From positions 381,307 to 445,306 of the forward strand of contig CANNZV010000258.1 in the NCBI GenBank assembly GCA_947561585.1: 64,000 nt of DNA. The letters are read 5' to 3'. This document shows positions 50,301 to 62,452 of the stretch, piece by piece. The DNA is from Caprella mutica (Eukaryota; Arthropoda; Malacostraca; Amphipoda; Caprellidae). A model generated the notes under the pieces. The model had not been told where the DNA came from and searched no databases. It was given only the letters and a program-made list of their open reading frames with translations. The number at the start of each line of letters is the position of its first letter. Positions within the stretch are counted from its first letter, which is position 1. Position numbers and translations under genes: made by a program.

Positions 50301-52445
50301 CATTCATCAACATGATATATATATATACACAATTGTCGTGTTTATAAAAATTTCCCAAATATAATGACGAAATAAGCATTTTGTCTTTAATACAATTAAA
50401 GAACACATTTAAATGATACAGGTTAATGTTATTCACAAATATATAATTATTGTCACCATTGTTTCTATATCTTGATCAGTCAAATTATCAAAAACAAAGT
50501 TACTTAAGAATCAAACCTCACAAAACAAACACCAATAATCTACCAACAATACAATATTCTAACGTCCAATCAATACAAATGATAACCCAATGTCAAAACA
50601 ATACAATATCCTAACGTCGAATCAATACAAATGATAACCCAATGTCAAAACAATACAATATCCTAACGTCGAATCAATACAAATAATAATCCAATGTCAA
50701 AACAGTGCAATATCCTACCGCACAATATCCAAACTCAGTTCACAATCTCTATACCTATTTATTTGATCGCTATAACTTCTTCTGACGTCAATGAGAAAGG
50801 ATGCTATTTTGTTTGTTTTGCTAAAAAGTTATAAAGACATTGCATTTGCGTGATAAGAAAATTATAAACAATATCACGATAGTTAAAACGGGAGCAATGT
50901 TATTTATAGGTTAGTTTTCTAAAGAAAAATGTTATTTAGACAATGCATGTGATGTCTAAATTTAGATAGTGTTAAACAACACTTTTCACACTAGGTATAG
51001 TGAGACTGATGATATTGTCACGATACACCGCCTCACATGCTCTCTCTCATGGCTGAAAAAAGATGTCATCAAAAGAAGGGAAAAGTGATCTAAATTAACA
51101 ATAACATTCAACTTAGAGATTAAGTCTAAAGAATAAAAATTATTGGAATTTGTGACGTTGAAAGAAAATTGAAAAGTTTCAGGGAAATCATTCTTTTCAT
51201 TTGAACCGAAATTCTCAGTGCAAAGTACTATTAATTGTAAAGTATTTTCAATGAAGTGGTAAACAGTTAACTCTAAGAATTGGTACTATTCACTTCAAAT
51301 TATAGAACAGAGCTTAAATATCAGCCTCAATGGTGCCTTAAATTAGTTCTTCTGATATCAATTTAGGTAGTCTTCATTTTTGGCTCAATAAAGCGCATTG
51401 GTGTGCTCACAGAGCATTGTTTGTAAAAACAAAACTAACTGCCAACAAGATCATCTATTCGGGCAACTTTTTGTGCTTTATTCATTCATTGCATCTCTAT
51501 AAGTCCATAGTCTTAAAGATGAAATTAATTCAAACTATTAAGAATGAGTCTCGAGACCATTAAACAGTGAGTGACGTCACGCAGATAATAACTGATAATA
51601 TCACAATGTACAGTTATTCTCAACACTAACCTAACTGCGTTATTTACCATTAGTGTGACCTTGTGTTGACAAACAGCTTCTTTTGGTGCTGTTGCAGTGA
51701 CGTGTACTAAGCATTTAATTCAGTATTAGTAATTATTAGTACTGTATTTCATGGCGAGTAATTTATCGCCACACACCATCTTAGCATTGAAAAATATTAT
51801 ACGGTCAGAACGAAGATACAATAAAATAAAATCTATGGATTAAGTCAATGCGACACAAATGACTTACCTTGAGTTAGGTAGTCACAATGACTTACCTTTA
51901 GGTAGGTAGTCACAATGACTTACCCTTAGTTAGGTAGTCACAATGACTACTTACCTTGAGTTAGGTAGTCACAATGACTTACCTTTAGGTAGGTAGTCAC
52001 AATGACTTACCCTTAGTTAGGTAGTCACAATGACTACTTACCTTGAGTTAGGTAGTCATAATGACTTACCTTTACTTAGGTAGTCACAATGACTTACCCT
52101 TAGTTAGGTAGTCACAATGACTACTTACCTTGAGCTAGATAGTCACAATGTCTTACCTTTAGTTAGGTAGTCACAATGACTTACCTTTAGTTAGGTAGTC
52201 ACAATGACTTGCCTTTAATTAGGTAGTCACAATGACTTACCTTTAGTTAGGTAGTCACAATGACTTAACCTTAGTTAGGTAGTCACAATGACTACTTACC
52301 TTGAGCTAGGTAGTCACAATGACTTAGCCTTAGTTAGGTAGTCACAATGACTTAGCCTTAGTTAGGTAGTCACAATGACTTAGCCTTAGTTAGATAGTCA
52401 CAATGACTACTTACCTTGAGTTAGGTAGTCATCGTCCAACTCCAT
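44356..52445 (-). CDS. IVNS1ABP: BTB-BACK-Kelch protein, IVNS1ABP homologue, 13 coding exons, 734 aa
   Basis: Coding exons in transcript order: 52445-52415, 49718-49594, 49463-49353, 48984-48853, 48638-48498, 47889-47704, 47355-47221, 47094-46965, 46881-46420, 45468-45343, 45173-45000, 44888-44718, 44636-44356. They total 2205 bp, all in phase with GT-AG ends. The start is the first ATG (MELDDDYLTQ). BTB ~35-133 (HFCDVVLQ, AHRSVLACASPYFYELF), BACK ~134-290 (HLCGGYLISQLTPDNWLGI), linker, then six Kelch blades ~390-660 (LLVCGGYDRGECL, AYAVGGCNGSKEL, LYCIGGWNGYYG, VYAVGGCESWNCL, LFVMGGSDGQQSL, LYAVGGFSGKNFL) and a Ser/acidic tail of ~70. The family consists of actin-associated, Cul3-adaptor-type proteins; human IVNS1ABP is about 640 residues and has the same 'ESWNCL' and 'FLNT.E' blocks. 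All five introns bounding the Kelch exons are phase 1 and split a codon at the blade boundary. The linker and tail are longer than in the human protein. Confidence 0.9.
49719..52414 (-). other. first coding intron of the Kelch gene
   Basis: 2.7-kb intron between the 10-codon start exon and the BTB exon. Its 5' part is filled by the splice-site minisatellite (51850-52414); it also holds a 52-bp repeat at 50547-50718. The rest is AT-rich with no gene; the frames at 50028-50436 are not supported. Confidence 0.8.
50547..50718. repeat. 52-bp tandem repeat, about 3.3 copies
   Basis: Core CAATACAATATCCTAACGTC followed by AATCAATACAAATGATAACC. Copies differ at a few positions (ATTC or ATCC; GTCC or GTCG), with a diverged partial copy at the right edge. 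Confidence 0.88.
51850..52440 (-). repeat. minisatellite derived from the start-exon 5' splice site
   Basis: About 20 units of 28 or 31 bp. On the minus strand each unit reads GACTACCTAACT, CAAGGTAAGT or AAAGGTAAGT, then (AGT)CATTGT. The unit nearest 52440 is the real exon end (codons D-Y-L-T-Q) plus its donor at 52414; the others are tandem copies running into the intron. Units 51850-52150 form an 87-bp three-unit higher-order repeat (31+28+28). GTAAGT survives in about 13 of the 19 intronic copies; others carry GTTAAG, GCTAAG, GCAAGT or GTAAGA. Confidence 0.9.
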
Positions 52446-53059
52446 GTTGTTGTTTAGGGTTGTTTTCTGTCTGAGGAATAAAAAGAAAAGTTACAGAGGA
52501 TTGTATAGCTTTTTAATATTTTTATATATACTTATTTTAAATGATCTCAACCATAATATAATATATTCAGTGGTAGAATAAGGACTAAATAAAGTGACTC
52601 AAATATTTTATTAGATTCGAAAGGAATAACATCAGTAAAGTATAGAAATATAGAGTCTCTTTAAAATAATTTTTAACGTTTCTACCTGTTATCTAACCTA
52701 CCGCAATAAAAAGTAGTAAACTTTCATTGAAAGATAAGAACTTATCACTGTGACTGATAGTAAAAGTATCGAACTAATATTTCAAGTCTGAAGCTATTTC
52801 AATTTATACTTGAGAAAACATTAAATTAAATATTAATAAAATACAGAAATATTGTAATGATATCAATGAACATTTTTGTAGTATCAAGTGATTTGTTTTA
52901 TGTTAATTTTGATTAATTTATTTACCTATTTTATGCAAATAATTGAATTTTCATTGCTAATATTTAGCCGCAGTTAAATAAATAAAATAGAAATCCTCCT
53001 AATTTTTGTTTTAGTTTTTTGTATCAATGAAGAAAAGAGAGAAATGATGCGTACAGTAC

Positions 53060-54803
53060 AATATAGTGTAGTTTGTCACACTATACCAATATAGTGTAGT
53101 TTGTCACACTATATCAATATAGTGTAGTTTGTCACACTATACCAATATAGTGTAGTTTGTCACACTATACCAATATAGTGTAGTTTGTCACACTATACCA
53201 ATATAGTGTAGTTTGTTACACTATACCAATATAGTGTAGTTTGTCACACTATACCAATATAGTGTAGTTTGTCACACTATACCAATATAGTGTAGTTTGT
53301 CACACTATACCAATATAGTGTAGTTTGTCACACTATACCAATATAGTGTAGTTTGTCACACTATACCAATATAGTGTAGTTTGTCACACTATACCAATAT
53401 AGTGTAGTTTGTCACACTATACCAATATAGTGTAGTTTGTCACACTATACCAATATAGTGTAGTTTGTCACACTATACCAATATAGTGTAGTTTGTCACA
53501 CTATACCAATATAGTGTAGTTTGTCACACTATACCAATATAGTGTAGTTTGTCACACTATACCAATATAGTGTAGTTTGTCACAGTATACCAATATAGTG
53601 TAGTTTGTCACACTATACCAATATAGTGTAGTTTGTCACACTATACCAATATAGTGTAGTTTGTCACACTATACCAATATAGTGTAGTTTGTCACACTAT
53701 ATCAATATAGTGTAGTTTGTCACACTATATCAATATAGTGTAGTTTGTCACACTATATCAATATAGTGTAGTTTGTCACACTATATCAATATAGTGTAGT
53801 TTGTCACACTATATCAATATAGTGTAGTTTGTCACACTATATCAATATAGTGTAGTTTGTCACACTATATCAATATAGTGTAGTTTGTCACACTATATCA
53901 ATATAGTGTAATTTGTCACACTATATCAATATAGTGTAATTTGTGACACTATATCAATATAGTGTAATTTGTGACACTATATCAATATAGTGTAGTTTGT
54001 CACACTATATCAATATAGTGTAGTTTGTCACACTATATCAATATAGTGTAGTTTGTCACACTATACCAATATAGTGTAGTTTGTCACACTATATCAATAT
54101 AGTGTAGTTTGTCACACTATATCAATATAGTGTAGTTTGTCACACTATATCAATATAGTGTAGTTTGTCACACTATATCAATATAGTGTAGTTTGTCACA
54201 CTATATCAATATAGTGTAGTTTGTCACACTATATCAATATAGTGTAGTTTGTCACACTATACCAATATAGTGTAGTTTGTCACACTATACCAATATAGTG
54301 TAGTTTGTCACACTATATCAATATAGTGTAGTTTGTCACACTATATCAATATAGTGTAGTTTGTCACACTATATCAATATAGTGTAGTTTGTCACACTAT
54401 ATCAATATAGTGTAGTTTGTCACACTATATCAATATAGTGTAGTTTGTCACACTATATCAATATAGTGTAGTTTGTCACACTATATCAATATAGTGTAGT
54501 TTGTCACACTATATCAATATAGTGTAATTTGTCACACTATATCAATATAGTGTAATTTGTCACACTATATCAATATAGTGTAATTTGTGACACTATATCA
54601 ATATAGTGTAATTTGTCACACTATATCAATATAGTGTAGTTTGTCACACTATATCAATATAGTGTAATTTGTCACACTATATCAATATAGTGTAATTTGT
54701 CACACTATATCAATATAGTGTAGTTTGTCACACTATATCAATATAGTGTAATTTGTCACACTATATCAATATAGTGTAATTTGTCACACTATATCAATAT
54801 TAG
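53060..54803. repeat. minisatellite, 28-bp hairpin unit, about 62 copies
   Basis: Unit core ATATAGTGTAGTTTGTCACA; the flanks ATATAGTGT and ACACTATAT are inverted repeats around AGTTTGTC, so every unit can fold. Units ending TACC fill 53060-53700 and units ending TATC fill most of 53700-54800; AATTTG and GTGACAC variants cluster at 53910-53990 and 54520-54800. If the first exon is at about 57.5 kb, the array lies in the first intron of the Kelch gene. Confidence 0.95.
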
Positions 54804-55228
54804 TTATTGCAATGCACTAACACCCACTGCTAGTCTAAAAAATCTTAATTTAGTATTATTTTCTCTCTTGACATTGGTGGTTCATGCGATGCTGCAACAC
54901 TTTGAAAACAATTGTTGCATGCAATAAATCACTGATAGTTACAGAATTAGTTCATATTTTGCATTAATAACTTTAACATTAAGTACAAATAATGAATTAT
55001 AATAAGATATTCATGAGCCAGACAATCAATTCCAACCTTCGAATGATAGAAGTGAAAAATATTTTGTAGAGTTCGTGAATTAAATTTTTTGTGATTATTC
55101 ACCTAACGATTTCTAAATACAGTTTATTGAAATAAAATACATCAGTTGATCGAAATTCATAATTTGTTTGTTAAAAATGTCACTGTAGTTCCAATTAAAG
55201 AAAACACGAAAAACAACCACCTACATAA

Positions 55229-56038
55229 AGATATCACACCAGTAAGATGAGTAGTTACTATCACACCAGTCAGATGAGTAGTTACTATCACACCAGTAAG
55301 ATGAGTAGTTACTATCACACCAGTCAGATGAGTAGTTACTATCACACCAGTAAGATGAGTAGTTACTATCACACCAGTAAGATGAGTAGTTACTATCACA
55401 CCAGTCAGATGAGTAGTTACTATCACACCAGTAAGATGAGTAGTTACTATCACACCAGTAAGATGAGTAGTTACTATTACACCAGTAAGATGAGTAGTTA
55501 CTATCACACCAGTCAGATGAGTAGTTACTATCACACCAGTAAGATGAGTAGTTACTATCACACCAGTAAGATGAGTAGTTACTATCACACCAGTAAGATG
55601 AGTAGTTACTATCACACCAGTAAGATGAGTAGTTACTATCACACCAGTAAGATAAGTAGTTACTATCACACCAGTAAGATGAGTAGTTACTATCACACCA
55701 GTAATATGAGTAGTTACTATCACACCAGTAAGATGAGTAGTTACTATCACACCAGTAAGATGAGTAGTTACTATCACACCAGTAAGATGAGTAGTTACTA
55801 TCACACCAGTAAGATGAGTAGTTACTATCACACCAGTAAGATGAGTAGTTACTATTACACCAGTAAGATGAGTAGTTACTATCACACCAGTAAGATGAGT
55901 AGTTACTATCACAGCAGTAAGATGAGTAGTTACTATCACACCAGTAAGATGAGTAGTTACTATCACACCAGTAAGATGAGTAGTTACTATCACACCAGTA
56001 AGATGAGTAGTTACTATCACACCAGTAAGATGAGTAAT
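55229..56038. repeat. minisatellite, 27-bp unit, about 30 copies
   Basis: Core AGATGAGTAGTTACTATCAC followed by ACCAGTA. The period is a multiple of 3, so one plus frame (MSSYYHTSK) and two minus frames (HLTGVIVTT, SYWCDSNYS) stay open for about 270-310 codons; none has gene-like flanks. GTCAGATG variants alternate with GTAAGATG at the left edge. Confidence 0.93.
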
Positions 56039-56084
56039 ACACATATAGTCACGACTTCAAATCCCATTCTACGACTGAACCTCA

Positions 56085-56145
56085 CACTCCATCCTCACAC
56101 TCCATCCTCACACTCCATCCTCACACTCCATTCTCACACTCCATC
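56085..56145. repeat. short repeat of CCTCACACTCCAT
   Basis: About five copies of a 13-bp unit next to the 27-bp array, the last ones diverged (TTCTCACACTCCATC). Confidence 0.8.
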
Positions 56146-57447
56146 ACAACGTATCTCATTCCCTCAGTTCAATACTCCGCGTCAAGGTTAGCTCACAATA
56201 ATCATGTTATACGAGCGTATATACTCATGCGTATATCTATCTACGTGTGTAGCCTACATCATTGCCTACAGACTACACATGACTACAGTCTACAGTTGCT
56301 ACGCGCCTGTCTGTCAAGGCATTAAGTGTGTTAGAGCAAAGGCAAGCAGTAGGTCAAGAGTCTGCTATCGTCTGTAGCTACTTTATTCTACACTGGCAAC
56401 TTTTAAACACCGTCAAATGTTTTCATGTGACGATAATCATGTAGGTATGATTTCGGTGCCCGTCTGTCTGTCTCTTATATCAGTCAGTGGAAATAAAGCT
56501 AAAGGTGGAATAAGAATAATAGCCCAAGAAAAAGATTAGAGTAATATTATTTACATTATGAAAGTCTTTGTAAGATGAATCATTTTTATAGTCACTCAAA
56601 TAACTGCAAGTTATTTCAATTGTTTTATACTTTTAGCTCATCACGTGGTTTTCCCATTGACGTCGAGCGATGCAGTCAGAAAATCTCTGCCTTATTCTCA
56701 AATATCATCCAATTACTATTGCTTGCAAACTTTCACTTTGTTCCTTTCACTGTTTCCGTCACTTTCTATTCTTGATTTTTTCTTCCATACCTATTTTGTG
56801 GTACAAATATTACACATAATCTAGTTATAGTATCAACTAAATAGATTTAAATCTACTTACCTCACTATCAATGAAAAGGGACTTGATCGGAGATGGAATC
56901 TTGCCTCTGGAAATGCTATAAAAATAGACTATAGATTCTATCCAAACTGTTCTTTTGTCCGATTTTTCTAAGGAGGCTACAGGAGAAGTCTAGTATAAAA
57001 TCTAGCGATAAAATGAAGTTGTAGCAGCTCGTGAGGCCACTTGTAAGTCTACTGTTAGAGTACAACGCTACGATACTTCATATTCCGCCGTAATCTCGAG
57101 AAAGCCACTCTGGAGCTGTCAAAATCATTAATTCTTTGGGTATCCAGTTTGTCTATTTCAGTCGGTGACTATTGGACAGGAATAGACAGATTTCAAAATT
57201 CTCCACTGAACGTCTATTCTTCAGCCTCGAAAAAGACGCCTTGAATTGGATTTCCTTTTGAATTTCTCTAAACTTGCAATGGAAATAAAGGTTTATATTC
57301 CAAAGTCCTGAGATGCTGATCCCTTCTCACCAATTCCACAATTTCAGTTATCTAACTCTATGGTACGACAGATCACTCGCCGCCTTGATGTACAGTCTTT
57401 ACGATGGCTGTTCTCCAACTGAGGTCTCGGTCTCGCTGCCTACCTAC

Positions 57448-57740
57448 CTCTAGTCTGAGGGCGTGAAGTGACTGATGGTGTCGACACAGATCACCAAACT
57501 CACCACCACATCACCTTTGCCAGATAAAATAGAGCCGGCAATAAAAAAATTCTCGAGGTATTAGTGTGTTTATAAAAGAGTGTTTTATTAGCAGAGAAAT
57601 TAGTGATATGGGTGACACTTTCAGCATTGTTTTTCTTGGGAGATGACTGACAGATTTAGCGACAGAAAAGAGGACAAGCGCATGACAACTCAAACTAATC
57701 GATAGCTGACGAAGAATGGGCGCCATATTTGAAAACATGG
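57448..57740 (-). promoter_or_regulatory. candidate non-coding first exon and promoter of the Kelch gene
   Basis: The coding start exon of the Kelch gene has an upstream acceptor (CCTCAG|ACAG at 52470/52471), so a 5'UTR exon must lie further upstream. This more GC-rich stretch on the minus strand contains AAATATGGCGCCC, a DRE-like CTATCGAT and, after it, a strong donor AGAG|GTAGGT at 57448/57447. Position and orientation fit, but nothing in the sequence proves the join; other exons are possible. A 75-residue frame starting MFSNMAPIL lies in it and is probably not translated. Confidence 0.3.
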
Positions 57741-57759
57741 CAACAGTTTGAATGGGCCT

Positions 57760-60700
57760 CTCTAGTTTTGTTTCAAATGGTTAATAAGATAGAGTTATTT
57801 AAATGATATATAGTGACACTTTGGTATATAGATTTTAAAGTTTAAAATTACTCTTTTACATTTTATTGAAAGAAGTTACAAAGAAGAAGTATCCCTTAAT
57901 ATAATACTTAATGATATATAAATATAATGAATAAATATTGTGCTATAGAATAAATATTTATAGTAATAGATAAGAATTAATTATAGCAATAGTATAGAAA
58001 TTATCATTTAAATTGGGTGATAAATGTTATGTAATATAAGATACGGTATCTAACAGCAGGTTATATCTAACCTTAGATATGCCTTTGATTCAATGCATTA
58101 GAAATGTTAAAGTTTTTTATTGTTATGCATTTATTTTATATCAAAAAGATTATTATTGTGAATAGGATTATTTTTCTATTGTGAAATTATTAATGGGTTA
58201 AACGTCTGCTTAAAAATCAAAGGCCGTATCGATGACAGCCTTTGTGAAAGTCACAAGGGACTTAAAAAACAGTCAGAAAGAAAATAAAAACAAGCACTGC
58301 GGTGAATGCACTCACGAATGGAAGAGGAAAATGAAGAGGTGATAGTAAATGAAGCCTACGAGCTTACCTAACACAAAATCTAAGACCTTGAAGTATAAAC
58401 ATGGGAAATTTAAAAATTGACAATTGACGTTCCAATGGACGCCACTCCCTTCTCTTCCATTCACTCACTTTCAGGAAAATCCACTTGGGAAGAAATGAGT
58501 AACGCATATTAATATTTACTACAAATGTATTAAATGACCCCTTCACTCTATTTTTATTTCCATATTCGTTAGAACTAGTGCTACTGATTATAAAACTATC
58601 AACCATTTCAAATTTGATTCTATATTTTTATTATGATATGTAATTCAAGTTATTTTTGTGATTATTCTTTCTCAAGTAAAGAAAAAGTAGGACCCATTAC
58701 CGACAAATTCAAAACAATAACATATCTGATAGACATACATATAATATTTGGTTAAATATACCGTTACCTAAATATACAATTACTCTAAACTAATATTAGG
58801 TACCTACCTCTAAGTATAAAATATAAATACCCAATTACCATTAAATTTACGATAATAAGATATAAAGGTTGTATTTTACACTTTTTCTTCGATTTAATCT
58901 TAGAAATGTGGGACTGTGAGGTTGAGTTTCGATATTTCCTAAATAATTAACTACCAAAAGAATTTTTGATCAATTTCTTTTCTGTTAAGTGTGATACGTT
59001 ATTTAACCTTAGTTCTACAAATTTATAGCATTTCTAGAGAAATTTCACTGTATAGTGGATTGGATCTTTAATGTTTACTAACATTCCTTCAGGTTGGCAA
59101 AGTTATTTGAAATAATTCACAAACGGCAACAAAGAAATAATAGTTTCGCAATAACTGCTGTGTACAATTTCTTCTTAAACTATTTATGAGAAGAAATTTC
59201 AAATGAAAGAGTTTTTATTATTGACAAGTTGTTTCGAAAATGCGGATTATATGTTTATTGATTATCATTTTCCTGCTGGTTTACAATTCATTCTTAGAGT
59301 CAAAATATAATGAACATCTATAGGAATGGTTCTTAAATTACCCTCCCTCATGATGAACTTTGTAATTAGTATTTTAAATAAGATGGCATCTTATATAATA
59401 CTGTATCTAATAATATAATATAATGCTGGCTTTATCCAATAGGATAATTGCCACCCCCGTACAATTGCCACCGGGACAATTGCCACACTAATTATTATAG
59501 GATTTAATTATTAAATTAAATTATTATTACCTCCCCCCCCCCCCCTGAACGGACCGTATATATGTACTATGTATTTAATATAGTATATAATATAATATCT
59601 CACATAGTATGTAATATAATATCTAATAAGGTATCTAGCGCGTTATCTAACATGCTTTATCTAATACCTTTGCGTTCTATAACTGCGAAGTAATGCCCCG
59701 CTCAGTGTGATACTTTTCTCCTATCTTTGATAGTCACATTATTGAGGCCAATGTACTCAAACAAATAACTATCCATTACTAATTATTGGCACTAGTCAGC
59801 ACAAACTAAAAGAAATGCAACCAATCACTTCTTTGTTATTGGACATTGTTATAATTTTAAATACTGCCATATATATTTAAAAAAATTATCATTACTTTAA
59901 ATTATATGATATATAAAATGTTCCACTCAATTTGCTGATTTACACAATCTCGAGAATGCGTTGCGCATTTTTAAATCCATTTAACTCCCTAATGCCGAGC
60001 CTGCATTAATACCAATTAATACCTTCATTTTATTTATTATGACGCAATTTTTATGAATGAATGAATAGGTTGTTTAAATGTGTTTATTTAACCAAATAAT
60101 GTTGTAAAAAGCCAAAAAATGATAAATGAAGTAAGTGACTGTCAATTTTCCGACAACAAATAATAATAACAAATAATAACAATAATGGACTTCTAACATC
60201 TATCAACTAGCATAGTTAAGACTACTAAATAGATATGTAGGTTAGTCACATATCGAAATATGACTAATAGCAATGAAAAGGCTCTAATGATACATAATAT
60301 TCTTTATACTCATAAATTACTTAATTTCGTTCTCCAGTTACTCCTAAATAGAAATTAATACATCATTATCTTGATATCTTGTTTGAAAATTCGAAAACGC
60401 TGCTCAGTCGAAAATGTGATGAAATATAAAGCAGTCCGAAAGTATTGGCTTCAAGTCCAACTATTTACTTATTTTAACTCAGGTTAAGACGTTAACATCC
60501 CTTCATGTTAACTCATATGTTTGTATTTAGGGTGACCGTTGTCTAAAAATGCATGCATTTAAACTAACTTTTAGAAGTTGCTACTTGCCTACAATCAAAT
60601 CGGTCATGTTTCATAGTAATTAATGTATATCAAATACTTATCAAATACTTAAAATAATATTTTTCATTGAACTTTAAGGTAGTAACTATAAGTGCTCAGT

Positions 60701-61480
60701 ACGTTCTTCATGAGAACTGACAGCACAAAGCTAAATGAGAAGTGTGGAGAAAGTGGAGCACTTTAAAGCATGGATTTAACACGAAGGCATTTGCTGAACT
60801 AAAGAACGCATGGCAATGGACAGGGAACTGAGAGAAGAAAAGAAAGAAATATGAAAGGTGTCAGGAGATCAGTGGATTGACCTTAAAAGTTATAACATTT
60901 CTTAATAAACTATAAAGAAAATATTTATATTCAAACTACAGCAAATGACCAGGTAATAAAATTCTTTCTATACTGGAAACATTAATTAACCAAACTTAAA
61001 ATCTAAATATTATAGTTTTCTTCCAGGTTTGTTCAAATGTTCTCTCAATGTTGGGGTGTCAAGACGTACTTAACTCTTACTAACTCCCTTCTGATTTAAA
61101 TAATAAAGACTATAAGTTACTTCCTACTTCAATTTCATAAATTTGATAGCAATGAATTTAAAAATAACTCAATTAATATAATGTTTTATAACATTAACTA
61201 CAGATATCTAATTAAGGATATTTAATCTTATCAATAATAAACGGATGATCTCATATATACAATTAAAGGAATTAACAAAAGCAGAAATACTATTATTATT
61301 ATTATTGTGAACATTTTGATATATTTTGAGCAATCAGTAATTCTTATAGTGTGATAGACTACAAAATAACTACTGAATATAATATCAAATAACTATAATA
61401 TGACTCATCATTATAAACTCTCAATACTTCTATTATTGTTATAAAAACGATAGTAAAATTTCAAAAAAATATTTGACAAC
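57760..61480. other. intergenic AT-rich region
   Basis: No gene recognised. It includes a run of about 13 C at 59533-59545 and, at about 59448-59493, three spaced copies of (G)ACAATTGCCAC, a motif related to the one at 63449-63502. Confidence 0.45.
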
Positions 61481-61484
61481 AATA

Positions 61485-62450
61485 CAGGGTGGGTCAAAAA
61501 AGACAAAACTCAACTTTGTATTGATGATAACTACTAACATTATTATTTTTCTAAAAGTATAATTGTGTTCATCTACTTTTTTTACATAAATAGTGAAAAA
61601 TTCAAAAACTATTAATCACTCAATATTGATGCTATAGTGATTATAGTAAACGGTGTCATAAGTATGCTTGCGCACAAACATAAAATTCCGAAGATTGTTT
61701 CATTATTACAGAAAAAAAGATTAACCTATATATTTATAACATATCATTAACAGCCCATCATAAAATATATATTTAATCTACATTTCTTCCTTACTATCTA
61801 CGACTCCCTCCACATGTTCTCCATTACTTCCCGAATCCTGGTTCTCATTTCTGCCATAAAGATCGCTGTGCGACATTTCCTAATAACTGATGTGTTCAAC
61901 AATCGCATTATTGCACTAAACCAATGCAAATGAGTGGCCCCTAAGATCACTGGAAATGACATCAGGTCATATTTTCTGATGGGGAAATTTGAAGAATTTT
62001 GTGCTATACTCAGCCTGCAAACTCAGACGACTTGAAGGAAAGAATCACGAGTGAAGTGAATTTATTTAAAGAAAACCCTACATTAGTAAAAGAGAGTTAA
62101 AGCAGCAGCAATGAGAACAAGGATTGAATTATATCAAGAAATGGAGGACATGTGGATGCAGTTGGTAGATAGTAAAGATGGAATTGCGATAAAAGATTTA
62201 TTTTATATAGATTTGTTAATGATTATTGTGTTAGGTTTTTTGTTAAAACAAATTAATTTTAGTAATTTTTCTGTTTGTACGCAAACATACTTTTGACACC
62301 GCTTACTATAATCTCTATAGCATCAAAATAATTGGATGAAAATATTTGAATTTTTTACAATTTATGGAAAAAAGTATACGAATACAATGGTATTCTTAGA
62401 GATATATCAATTCAACGTTAGTTTTCGTTTTTATTTTATGACCCATCCTG
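61485..62450. mobile_element. TA-flanked DNA transposon with about 205-bp terminal inverted repeats
   Basis: Termini CAGGGTGGGTCAAAAAA (left) and TTATGACCCATCCTG (right), flanked by TA at 61483-61484 and 62451-62452, as in Tc1/mariner elements. The inverted similarity continues for about 205 bp, with a well-matched inner block (GATGCTATAGTGATTATAGT at ~61628 against the complement near 62315). The 966-bp interior has no recognisable transposase; the 61-residue frame at 62111-62296 is unrecognised and runs into the right repeat. Probably a non-autonomous derivative. Confidence 0.75.
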
Positions 62451-62452
62451 TA

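Noticed and set aside
55157..56191. Three long overlapping frames on both strands (about 270-310 residues)
   Set aside because: All are readings of one 27-bp tandem array. Openness in three frames is a property of the unit, and the flanks show no gene structure.
58364..58606. 80-residue minus-strand frame
   Set aside because: No similarity recognised, no supporting splice or promoter signals, and a length compatible with chance.
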